From: Roseomonas sp.
Lineage (GTDB): Bacteria > Pseudomonadota > Alphaproteobacteria > Acetobacterales > Acetobacteraceae
Length of the DNA stretch: 64,000 nt
NCBI GenBank assembly: GCA_020249775.1
Contig: JADCFA010000004.1
Coordinates: 1-64,000, forward strand
Direction of reading: 5' to 3'
A program made the translations under genes and the position numbers. Positions 45,096 to 52,856 of this stretch are shown here, piece by piece (within the stretch, counting starts at the first letter, position 1; each line of letters begins with the position of its first letter). Below the pieces are notes generated by a model. It saw only the letters and a list, made by a program, of their open reading frames with translations. It searched no databases and was not told the DNA's origin.

Positions 45096-46700
45096 ATGAG
45101 CCGACATGAAATGGTGGATGTGCTCATCATCGGTGCCGGAGCCTCTGGTGCGGCAGTCGCCTGGAGTCTGGCCGATACGCGGATGCGGATTCTTTGCCTG
45201 GAACAAGGGGATTGGGTCAAATCCAGTGACTATCCGGCGAATGGCCGCGATTGGGAGGCCCGCCGCTATACGGATTTCGACATTCACCCCAATCGCCGTG
45301 CCAGACCTACCGACTACCCGATCAATGAACAAAACTCCGTGATGAAGATCGCCAATTTCAATGGTGTTGGTGGCGGTACGATTCTCTGGACCGCGCATTT
45401 TCCGCGCATGCATCCTTCCGATTTTCGTGTCCGAAGCCTGGATGGTGTCGCGGATGATTGGCCGATCAGCTACTGGGATCTTGAGCCCTTTTTTGAACAG
45501 AATGATCGCTTCATTGGTGTTTCGGGCCTGGCTGGCGACCCAGGTGTGCCGCCGCGCCATCCGCCCATGCCGCCGCTCGCCCTTGGCCGAACCGGCACGC
45601 GTTACGCCAAAACCATGAACAAGCTTGGTTGGCATTGGTGGCCATCAGATTCCGCGCTTGCGTCAACGGATTACGAAGGGCGCGGCAAATGCATCAATCT
45701 TGGCCATTGCACGCCCGGTTGCGCGCAAGGTGCCAAGGCGAGCGCTGATATCACTTATTGGCCTGCAGCGCTGCGCGCCGGTGTGGAATTGCGCACGCAA
45801 TGTCGTGTGCGCGAGATTTCCTTGAACGCGCAAGGCATGGCGAATGGCGCCATCTATTATGATGCTGATGGCAAGGAACATTTCCAGCCAGCGGAAGTGG
45901 TGGTCCTGGCCTGCAATGGCATAGGCACCCCACGCCTGTTGCTGAATTCGGCGTCCGGACGCTTTCCGCAGGGGCTTGCGAATTCCAGTGGTCTGGTGGG
46001 GCGGAACCTCATGCTTCATCCATGGCCGCAAATCCGCGGCCATGTAGAGGAGGAACTGGATGGCGATCGCGGGCCAATGAATGTCATCTGGAGTAAGGAG
46101 TTTTACGAAACCGATCGTTCACGCGGCTTTGTCCGCGGCTATACCATGCAATTCGGCCGCACGACCGGCCTGGTCAATGAAGCCATCACAAGTGCGGCAG
46201 CGGGTATCCTGCCTTGGGGACGGGATCACCACAAAACCTATCATGGGCTTGTCAATCGCCGGCTGATCATCGGTATCGCATGCGAGGATCTGCCGGAGGA
46301 ACATAATCGCGTGACGATTGACCCTGAATTGAAGGACAGTCACGGTATTCCTGCGCCGCGGATTGATTATACCATCAGTGAAAATACGGCGCGGATGATG
46401 GAACACGGCATTGCGCGCGCAACTGAGGTGCTTGAGGCTGCCGGCGCGCGAAACATCTATACTTCGCGCACCATACTGAACAGTCCCGGACATTTGCTTG
46501 GCACTTGTCGTATGGGAAATGATCCGGAAAGATCAGTGGTGAATGCCTGGGGCCGGAGCCATGATGTGAAGAATCTTTTCATTGTGGATGGCAGTATCTG
46601 GGTCACATCAGGCGGTGTGAACCCAACTTCCACCATCCAAGCGCTGGCGCTTTATATCGCCGATCAAATGAAACTGCGCTTGGCCAATCTTTTTGATTAG
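45096..46700 (+). CDS. GMC-family FAD-dependent dehydrogenase (gluconate/alcohol dehydrogenase-like)
   Basis: This flavoenzyme has 534 residues. The FAD-binding motif is VLIIGAGASGAAVAWSLAD. A GGGTILWTAHFPRMHPSDF block, GIGTPRLLLNSASG, the catalytic His in GHLLGTCRMGNDPE and the final TSGGVNPTSTIQALALYIAD identify the GMC/gluconate-dehydrogenase type. A cysteine cluster C-x5-C-x3-C (CINLGHCTPGCAQGAKAS, about residues 199-209) lies where FAD-glucose dehydrogenases bind an iron-sulfur cluster. No cytochrome c subunit gene follows, so the electron acceptor is unclear. The partner is the small subunit-3-like protein just upstream. Confidence 0.87.
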   Translation: MSRHEMVDVLIIGAGASGAAVAWSLADTRMRILCLEQGDWVKSSDYPANGRDWEARRYTDFDIHPNRRARPTDYPINEQNSVMKIANFNGVGGGTILWTAHFPRMHPSDFRVRSLDGVADDWPISYWDLEPFFEQNDRFIGVSGLAGDPGVPPRHPPMPPLALGRTGTRYAKTMNKLGWHWWPSDSALASTDYEGRGKCINLGHCTPGCAQGAKASADITYWPAALRAGVELRTQCRVREISLNAQGMANGAIYYDADGKEHFQPAEVVVLACNGIGTPRLLLNSASGRFPQGLANSSGLVGRNLMLHPWPQIRGHVEEELDGDRGPMNVIWSKEFYETDRSRGFVRGYTMQFGRTTGLVNEAITSAAAGILPWGRDHHKTYHGLVNRRLIIGIACEDLPEEHNRVTIDPELKDSHGIPAPRIDYTISENTARMMEHGIARATEVLEAAGARNIYTSRTILNSPGHLLGTCRMGNDPERSVVNAWGRSHDVKNLFIVDGSIWVTSGGVNPTSTIQALALYIADQMKLRLANLFD

Positions 46701-46743
46701 GCGTTGTGTTCCTTGACCATTTGCAGCGGCGCGGCTGCGCCCT

Positions 46744-47514
46744 TCAAACTGCCGCCCTGCCGCCATCAACATAGAGATTGACGCCATTGATATAGGCGCC
46801 CGCATCTGAGCATAGAAGCGCGGCTGCACCCCGTAGATCATGGGGATGCCCAAGCCTGCCCGCGGGAATGCGCTCAACCAGGGCGGCGCCTTCAACCGCC
46901 ATCTGGGCGCGGTTTCGGGCCGTGAGGATCGCGCCTGGCGCCAGATTATTCACGGTAACCCCCTTGCCGCCAAATTGTCGCGCAAGATTGCGCATCCAAT
47001 TCCACTGCGCGGCCTTGGTGCCGGCGTAGACCATCATCCTGGGATGCGGGCGCATCTGCTGGACGCTTCCTATCGTCAAGACGCGCCCCCAACCGCGTTC
47101 GGCCATGAGCGGGACCAGGGTCTGCAAAAGCTCAAGCGGCGTGCGCAGATTCACCGCGATCTGCTGATCGAAATGCGCGCGGCTGATATCCTCATAGGCT
47201 TCAGGCAATTCGATGGAGGCGTTGAGCACCAGGATATCAACCGCCGCCCAGGCAGAGACTGACGCAGCCAAAAGCCGGCCCGCGTCATCGCAGGCAAAAT
47301 CCTGCCCGAAGGCGCGCGCCGACCCGCCGGCCTGTTCAATCTCACACACTACGGCATTGGCGTCCGCCGCTTCTTCGGCACTGCCAGCGTGATGAATGGC
47401 AAGCCTTGCGCCAAGCTCGGCAAGGGTCAGCGCAATGGCCCGGCCGATTTCGCGGCGTGCGCCCGTGACCAATGCCGTGCGGCCGGTGAGACGAAATTGA
47501 TCCATGATGCTCAT
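46744..47514 (-). CDS. SDR-family oxidoreductase facing the GMC dehydrogenase gene
   Basis: This short-chain dehydrogenase has 256 residues. It has TGARREIGRAIALTLAE as cofactor loop, LVLNASIELP for the NNAG-like strand, LTIGSVQQMRP with the catalytic Ser, YAGTKAAQWNWMRNLA as the Tyr/Lys pair, and ending YINGVNLYVDGGRAAV. It is similar to gluconate 5-dehydrogenase and 2-deoxygluconate-type SDRs, consistent with the neighbours. The start could also be the ATG three codons in (47505), since no good ribosome site precedes either. It is convergent with the GMC gene. Confidence 0.87.
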   Translation of the reverse strand: MSIMDQFRLTGRTALVTGARREIGRAIALTLAELGARLAIHHAGSAEEAADANAVVCEIEQAGGSARAFGQDFACDDAGRLLAASVSAWAAVDILVLNASIELPEAYEDISRAHFDQQIAVNLRTPLELLQTLVPLMAERGWGRVLTIGSVQQMRPHPRMMVYAGTKAAQWNWMRNLARQFGGKGVTVNNLAPGAILTARNRAQMAVEGAALVERIPAGRLGHPHDLRGAAALLCSDAGAYINGVNLYVDGGRAAV

Positions 47515-47608
47515 GAAAGGAGCTTATAACACAAGACGCATGGCTTCCAGCCTGAAGGACCGGGACGCGCCATGTTGCGGGTTGCGCTGCAAAAAATTAA
47601 TCGGACTG

Positions 47609-47647
47609 CGAGGGAACCACTCAAAAGCGCAAATCAGGCTTCCCTCG
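47609..47647 (+). promoter_or_regulatory. Inverted repeat in the leader of Bug receptor 2
   Basis: CGAGGGAA (47609-47616) and TTCCCTCG (47640-47647) are 8-base complementary arms with a loop of about 23 bases, some 70 bases before the receptor start. TTCTTC follows. It may be an operator, an attenuator or chance. Confidence 0.3.
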
Positions 47648-47718
47648 TTCTTCAAAATGGCGCAGGCTTTTCCCTGAGCCGATATTGTTTCGGCCCCAAT
47701 TTAGGGAGGAACAAAAAC

Positions 47719-48684
47719 ATGCGATTCACCCATTTGCGTCGCCTTGGCCTTGGCTTGCTTATGTTGGCCATGGCCACAGGGCTCGTCGCCCCGGTCACTG
47801 CGCGCGCACAATCCGCAGTTGTTATCGTCACAAGCTTTGGTCCGGGTTCCGCAGCCGATATCGTTGCACGGCTGATCGCCGCGGAATTCCAGCCCATGCT
47901 GGGACAGCCTTTTGTGGTCAAGAATACAACCGGTGCCGCCGGTACGATCGCCACCAATGAAGTGGTGCGCGCGCGCCCCGATGGCATGACCCTGCTGTTC
48001 ACCCCCGTGGGACCGATCGCCATTCAGCCAAGCTTCATGCGCAATGCCGGATACCGCGCGAGCGATCTTTCGCCCATCTGCATGGTGAATCGCGCACCAC
48101 TGATTATGATGACGCAGCCTGATTCCGGCATGCGGACAGTGGCTGATGTTGTAGCGCGCGCCCGCGCCGCGGCGGCGCCCATGCCCTTTGCCAGCACCGG
48201 GCCGGGCACCACGCCACATCTTTCCATGGTCACTTTCGCACGCATCGCGGGTGTGACCATGAACCATATTGCCTATCGCGGCCCGGGTGATGTCATGGTG
48301 GCCATGCGGACAAAGGATATCGAGATTTTCAATGACCATCCTTCATCCGTGCGCGCCAATAATCTTCATGCTGTTGCGGTGCTGAACCCGGAGCGTGTGC
48401 CGGATTTTCCTGATGTGCCCACAATGCGCGAACAGGGCTATGATGTGAATTTTGCCATCTGGCATGGGCTTTTCGCGCCAGCCAATACGCCGCCCGCCAT
48501 TATTGCCAGGTACGAAGCGGCCTGCGAACGCGCGGTAGGCTCCGGCGCGATGCGTGAGGGTCACGAACGCATCCAGACACCCATTACCTATCAGAATGCG
48601 CGCGATTTTGCTGCGACCGTCGCGCGTGACTCGGATACATTCCGCCGCATCATTGAGGAGAATAATCTGCGGCAGGCGGAATAG
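47719..48684 (+). CDS. Bug/TctC-family periplasmic receptor 2
   Basis: This receptor has 321 residues. The ATG at 47719 follows AGGGAGGA and opens a signal peptide (RLGLGLLMLAMATGLVAPVTARAQ). Typical blocks are VTSFGPGSAADIVARLIAAEF, FVVKNTTGAAGTIATNEVVRARPDGMTLL and MNHIAYRGPGDVMVAMRTK. The first loop reads SFGPGSAAD rather than the common FPPGGxxD, so ligand contacts differ from the other copies. It closes the sugar-oxidation region on the right. Confidence 0.9.
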   Translation: MRFTHLRRLGLGLLMLAMATGLVAPVTARAQSAVVIVTSFGPGSAADIVARLIAAEFQPMLGQPFVVKNTTGAAGTIATNEVVRARPDGMTLLFTPVGPIAIQPSFMRNAGYRASDLSPICMVNRAPLIMMTQPDSGMRTVADVVARARAAAAPMPFASTGPGTTPHLSMVTFARIAGVTMNHIAYRGPGDVMVAMRTKDIEIFNDHPSSVRANNLHAVAVLNPERVPDFPDVPTMREQGYDVNFAIWHGLFAPANTPPAIIARYEAACERAVGSGAMREGHERIQTPITYQNARDFAATVARDSDTFRRIIEENNLRQAE

Positions 48685-48880
48685 GGATCGGCGCGACCGG
48701 CTCTCTCCGCTGCGCTGGTTTAGTCGGGCGAATTGGCGGGGCGGCTTGTCGTGTCGTCCATTCTCTGCATGACACGCTGGGTTTGGGGGAGGAGAAGAAA
48801 ATCCCCCCCCGCACTCAACGTTGTCAGCTTCGCACCGCAGCCCCCGAGATCATTTAAGATATCCTTGATGGGCAGTTTCA

Positions 48881-48918
48881 GCGCCGCCAAGTGACCTTGC
48901 CCGACACGAAAATGCTCC
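48881..48918 (-). repeat. Degenerate copy of mosaic repeat module 1
   Basis: GCGCCGCCAAGTGACC (from 48881) and GAAAATGCTC (48908-48917) match the ends of module 1, with the inner CACTTGGC arm decayed. It lies between two convergent Bug genes, in a 256-base gap otherwise free of genes. Confidence 0.5.
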
Positions 48919-48940
48919 GCGCCAGGGCTAGGAAAATACA

Positions 48941-49933
48941 TCAGGTCACAACGATATCGAATTGCTTGGCGACCGCGGTCCATTCCGTGATCTGCTCGCG
49001 CATGATTTTCACGAAATCGCCGTTCATTGGTGAAGGACGCCGCGGCAGGGTCTGCAATTCCTCAAATCGCGTCATCAATTCCGGCCGCGACAGGATGGGG
49101 TCAATCAGGCCAGCGAGCTTGTCCACGATCGGCTGCGGCAGCCCCTTCGGCGCGGAAAGCCCCAGCCATTGCGCCGAGGTCAGCTTGCCGAAGCCAAGCT
49201 CGGCAAAGGTCGGCACATTGGGGAAGGCCGGCAGGCGCTGCGGTGAGGAAACCGCGAGTGCGCGCAGCACGCCATCCTTCATCAGCTGCACATTGGTGGT
49301 GATGGGATCAATCAGGCTTTCGATCTGATTGGCCATCAAATCCTGCATCGCGGGCGCGCTGCCGCGATAGGGCACGTGGTCCAGATTGGTGAGCTTGGCT
49401 TCGCCGGACAGCATCGCACCCAGCAGATGCGGCGCCGAACCAATGCCCGAAGACCCAAAGCGTACCGGGCGCTTTTTCGCGGCATCAATGTAATCCGCGA
49501 GGGTCTTGAAGGGCGAGTCTGCCTTCACCAGCAGCACATTCGGCGCTTCGACCAAAAGCCCGATATGGGTGAAATCCGTGATCGGATTGAAGGGCAGCGT
49601 CGGCATGGTCGCCGCCGAGAACACATGCACCGATGCGTGGGAGACCAGTAGCGTATAGCCATCGGCGGGCTGCTTCGCGACGAAATCCGTGCCGATCACA
49701 CCACCGGCGCCGGCGCGGTTTTCCACCACTACGGTCTGGCCAAGCGCCTGGGACAGGGCAGGGGCCATAAGGCGGCTTACGGTATCCACCAGGCCACCCG
49801 GCGGGAATTGCGCGATCAGGCGGATGGACCCACGGCTTGGCCAAGCGCCGCTTTGGGCGGAGAGAATGCCTGGGCTTGCCAGCGCGCCGGCAATGGCGCC
49901 CCCGGTGAGGCCAAGAAGACGACGACGGTTCAT
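48941..49933 (-). CDS. Bug/TctC-family periplasmic receptor 3
   Basis: This receptor has 330 residues and a signal peptide with a twin-arginine-like start (MNRRRLLGLTGGAIAGALASPGILSAQ). Blocks are IRLIAQFPPGGLVDTVSRLMAPAL, TVVVENRAGAGGVIGTDFVAKQPADGYTLLVS and LDHVPYRGSAPAMQDLMANQ. All family loops are intact. Receptor 4 lies just downstream of a repeat copy on its 5' side, on the same strand. The tandem pair may be a duplication, though the two differ in most loop residues. Confidence 0.92.
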   Translation of the reverse strand: MNRRRLLGLTGGAIAGALASPGILSAQSGAWPSRGSIRLIAQFPPGGLVDTVSRLMAPALSQALGQTVVVENRAGAGGVIGTDFVAKQPADGYTLLVSHASVHVFSAATMPTLPFNPITDFTHIGLLVEAPNVLLVKADSPFKTLADYIDAAKKRPVRFGSSGIGSAPHLLGAMLSGEAKLTNLDHVPYRGSAPAMQDLMANQIESLIDPITTNVQLMKDGVLRALAVSSPQRLPAFPNVPTFAELGFGKLTSAQWLGLSAPKGLPQPIVDKLAGLIDPILSRPELMTRFEELQTLPRRPSPMNGDFVKIMREQITEWTAVAKQFDIVVT

Positions 49934-50053
49934 GCGAATGCTCCTTGCTGCTAAGTCGGCCTCTATCGCCTAAAAAACGGGCAGAATGGCCCGAAATCCC
50001 GCGATATTGCCGCCTGTGCCTCATGGCTAGGCAATCACCGTGCCAGCAAAATT

Positions 50054-50105
50054 GTTTGATCGCATTTTCCGAGCCGCCAAGTGTTCCACTTGGCTTGAAA
50101 AAGCT
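50054..50105 (-). repeat. Mosaic palindromic intergenic repeat, copy B (module 1, inverted)
   Basis: On the minus strand it reads GAGCTTTTTCAAGCCAAGTGG, then AACACTTGGCGGCTCGGAAA, then ATGCGATCAAAC. The first bases of the element supply the last base of the TGA stop of receptor 4 (50105-50107), so the hairpin forms right at the 3' end of that gene. It may act as a terminator or message stabiliser. Confidence 0.85.
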
Positions 50106-51061
50106 CAGTCCGCCTTGATCCCGGCATCCCGCACAATCTGCGCCCAGCGCTTCATGTCCGCTTCCACCAGGGCGGTGAAGGCTGCGCGGTCCAACCGATT
50201 GGGGGCCGCGCCCAATTCGACCAGGCGTTCAGTCATGGCGGGCGCGGCCAGGCTTTCCACCAGCGCGGCGTTCAGCCGATCGGCCACCGGCGCCGGGATG
50301 CCGGCCGGGCCGCTGATGCCGAACCAATTCGCCGCCACCAATTGCCCGAGGCCAAGCTCCGCGACGGATGGCACATCTGGCCAGCGCGGCAGGCGTTCCG
50401 GCGTGGTCATGGCGAGCAAGCGCAGCCGTTCATTGCGCCCGACATCGGGAATGGCCGCGATCAGCCCATCAATATTGCCGGCAATCACATCCGTCGCCGC
50501 CGGCGCCGCGCCGCGATAGGGCACATGGGTAATATCCACCCCCGCCAGCCGCTTCAGGATCTCAAGCTTGGCGTGGGACGACGTGCCATTGCCATTGGAC
50601 CCGAAGCGGATGCTGCCGGGTTTGTCGCGCGCGGCGGCGATCAGCGCGGGCAGGGTCTGCCAGGGGCCGGTGGCGGAAACCGCAATGGCACTCGGCACCG
50701 CGGCGAGCAGCCCGATATGGGTGAAATCGCGCAGCACGTCATAGGGCATGGAAGGCAGAACGGCCGGCGCAATGCCCTGGGAGGCAATGTTGGACAGCAA
50801 AATGGTGGTGCCATCGCCTGGGCTTTTGGCAACTGAGTCACTGCCAACCACGCCCCCCGCGCCAGCGCGGTTTTCCACCACCACCGGCGCGCCAAGGCGG
50901 TTCTCCATCTCTCGTGCCGCGAGGCGCGCCAGCAAATCCGCCGTACCACCGGGCGGGAAGGGGACAATGAAGCGAATGGGCCGCGCGGTTTGCGCGCCGG
51001 CCGCCAGCGCAGGGGTGCTCAGGATTGTGGCCAGGATGGCGCGGCGCTTGGTGGTTTTCAT
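50105..51061 (-). CDS. Bug/TctC-family periplasmic receptor 4
   Basis: This receptor has 318 residues. The start at 51061 gives MKTTKRRAILATILSTPALAAGAQ as signal peptide. Blocks are IRFIVPFPPGGTADLLARLAAREME, PVVVENRAGAGGVVGSDSVAKSPGDGTTILLS and ITHVPYRGAAPAATDVIAGN. A longer frame to 51142 overlaps the divergent racemase-like gene and is unlikely. It is divergently paired with the Asp/Glu-racemase-superfamily gene at 51141, a common pairing of receptor with catabolic enzyme. Confidence 0.92.
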   Translation of the reverse strand: MKTTKRRAILATILSTPALAAGAQTARPIRFIVPFPPGGTADLLARLAAREMENRLGAPVVVENRAGAGGVVGSDSVAKSPGDGTTILLSNIASQGIAPAVLPSMPYDVLRDFTHIGLLAAVPSAIAVSATGPWQTLPALIAAARDKPGSIRFGSNGNGTSSHAKLEILKRLAGVDITHVPYRGAAPAATDVIAGNIDGLIAAIPDVGRNERLRLLAMTTPERLPRWPDVPSVAELGLGQLVAANWFGISGPAGIPAPVADRLNAALVESLAAPAMTERLVELGAAPNRLDRAAFTALVEADMKRWAQIVRDAGIKAD

Positions 51062-51140
51062 GGTGCTGTTCCCCGGGGCTAATGCGCGCGCTCCATAGAC
51101 CGAAAGGCGCCGCCATGTCTTCATGGTGGCGGAGGTTGCC

Positions 51141-51905
51141 ATGTCACTTGCCTATGCGAGGAAGGGTCTGCTTGGGGTGCTGACGCCGCAGGCCAATACC
51201 ACGGTGGAGCCCGAATTTTCGCTGCTACTGCCGCCAGCGACTGCGATGCTGACCGCGCGCTTAGTGAGCACCAAGCCCAGCCTGAATGACCGGCTGCGCG
51301 ATTATGTCGCGGGGCTGGATGCCACCTGCGCGCAATTCGCCAATGCGCCGCTGGGTGCCATCGCCTTTGCCTGCACAGGCTCATCCTATCTGGTGGGGCC
51401 GGCAGCCGAGGACGCCGCCGTGGCGCGGCTTTCCGCCCGCGCGCCCTTCATCACTGCAGGGCGCGCGGTATGTGACGCCTTCGCCGCGCTTGGCGCGAAA
51501 CGCATCGGGCTGGTTTCGCCCTATTCACCTGATCTGACCGAAGCCTCAGCCGCCTATTGGGTGGCGCGGGGGTTTGAGGTGGCGCGGGTTGTTGCCATCG
51601 CCACACCGGGTGCGGCCTTCCACCCGATCTATGCCCTGGCTGAGGGCGATGCCAGCGCCGCACTTGCCGCCATGCAGGGCGCGGGGGCAGGGGCGATTAT
51701 TCTGCTGGGCACCGGCATGCCCTCCCTCGGCGCCATTCTGGCGCAGCCGGCAGTGGAGGGCGCGCCAGTGATTTCCTGCAATCTGGCGCTGATGTGGCGC
51801 GCGATGGCGGCGCTGAGCGGTGAGGCGGCGGATGTGGCTTCACTCAGGCGCTGGATCAGCGGAGCGGATTGGCGGGGGCGTTATGCTGAAAGGCTTGGGA
51901 TCTAG
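51141..51905 (+). CDS. Asp/Glu-racemase-superfamily enzyme (maleate isomerase / arylmalonate decarboxylase-like)
   Basis: This enzyme has 254 residues. RKGLLGVLTPQANTTVEPEFSLLLPP is the maleate-isomerase-type opening. The two catalytic cysteines of the fold are visible in AIAFACTGSSYLVGP and PVISCNLALMWRAM. LGAKRIGLVSPYSPDLTEASAAYW and IILLGTGMPSLG are further family blocks. The reaction may be maleate to fumarate isomerisation or decarboxylation of a disubstituted malonate. The start at 51141 follows GGAGG; an upstream ATG (51123) has no site. The divergent receptor at 50105-51061 may bind the matching dicarboxylate. Confidence 0.82.
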   Translation: MSLAYARKGLLGVLTPQANTTVEPEFSLLLPPATAMLTARLVSTKPSLNDRLRDYVAGLDATCAQFANAPLGAIAFACTGSSYLVGPAAEDAAVARLSARAPFITAGRAVCDAFAALGAKRIGLVSPYSPDLTEASAAYWVARGFEVARVVAIATPGAAFHPIYALAEGDASAALAAMQGAGAGAIILLGTGMPSLGAILAQPAVEGAPVISCNLALMWRAMAALSGEAADVASLRRWISGADWRGRYAERLGI

Positions 51906-52016
51906 CGACTGGCGCTTTACACCGTTGATCTGTTAGCGTTCGGGTGACGGTCTTGGGCGTGACGGCTTGGCCGAGGTTGCCGCCCGACAACAGCGCCCGG
52001 CTGGGAGAAGTGGGAT

Positions 52017-52763
52017 ATGCTGACTGGTACAGCACCCGTGATGAAAGTAGCGCCGCAGGGCGCGGTGGGTGCGCTCCCGTTGGGCCGTGAGGTGGCTAGC
52101 CGAAATCAAAAACGAACGGCGATTCCCAGCGGGAAGTACGACTTTTTCGGTTGCACACAGCATAGCTTTGGTCGGTGGCTGAAACGCCGCCTGCACGGCA
52201 GTTTTCTGGTGCTGATGATGCTGATATTGCCAGCCTGCGCGACTATATCGGAAGAGGATAATCTTCTCTTTCAGGAACTACAATTTTTGTGGTGGGCCAG
52301 ACCTATAGGACCTCCCATTCTTGAGAACATTCGCGAATGTGACCCAAGTTGGTACATAGGCTACATGAATTTCGATCCATGTGCGATCGCAAGGCTGGAA
52401 TATAGTCTCCCGACCTTAATGACCCAAAGACTCTCACGCACAGGACATTGGGCGGAGCCGGAAAATTATCTTATGAACAATGCTCGTAGGTTGGATGGCG
52501 AGGGAGACGCGATGGCTAAGTTCACGCGTTTCCAGCAATTTACCAATGCCAATTGCCCGAGATTCATTCCGGTGCCAGGAGCGATTGAATGTGTTCGCCC
52601 GTTTCGTACGAGTTTACGTGACTTGCGTGGATACATGTTCCGCCTTTCCCAGCCCACGGGTCCCTGTCGGCAGGGGGTGATCCGCTTTTCAATAGACATA
52701 CCAAACGCGCAGGACTTGCGCGTGAAACAAGTGCGTTTCGATTCAGTTCAGCCCTGTAGTTGA
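52017..52763 (+). CDS. Orphan lipoprotein of unknown function
   Basis: I do not recognise the family. The frame has 248 residues. A hydrophobic segment ending LVLMMLILPAC (about residues 63-74) is a lipobox, but it lies unusually far from the ATG at 52017, with no closer standard start in frame. The N-terminal 60 residues may therefore not be translated, or a non-standard start is used. The mature part has several Cys and Trp residues and ends in VRFDSVQPCS. Base composition is visibly more AT-rich than its neighbours (ATCTTCTCTTTCAGG-type codons), which suggests acquisition from elsewhere. Confidence 0.6.
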   Translation: MLTGTAPVMKVAPQGAVGALPLGREVASRNQKRTAIPSGKYDFFGCTQHSFGRWLKRRLHGSFLVLMMLILPACATISEEDNLLFQELQFLWWARPIGPPILENIRECDPSWYIGYMNFDPCAIARLEYSLPTLMTQRLSRTGHWAEPENYLMNNARRLDGEGDAMAKFTRFQQFTNANCPRFIPVPGAIECVRPFRTSLRDLRGYMFRLSQPTGPCRQGVIRFSIDIPNAQDLRVKQVRFDSVQPCS

Positions 52764-52856
52764 GGGCGAACCGATGACCCAATCAAGTCAGCCTTAACTC
52801 CCCTTATTGATTCTAGCGGGCATCAGACCGCAATGGCTGGAAGGCTCGGCCTGTAA

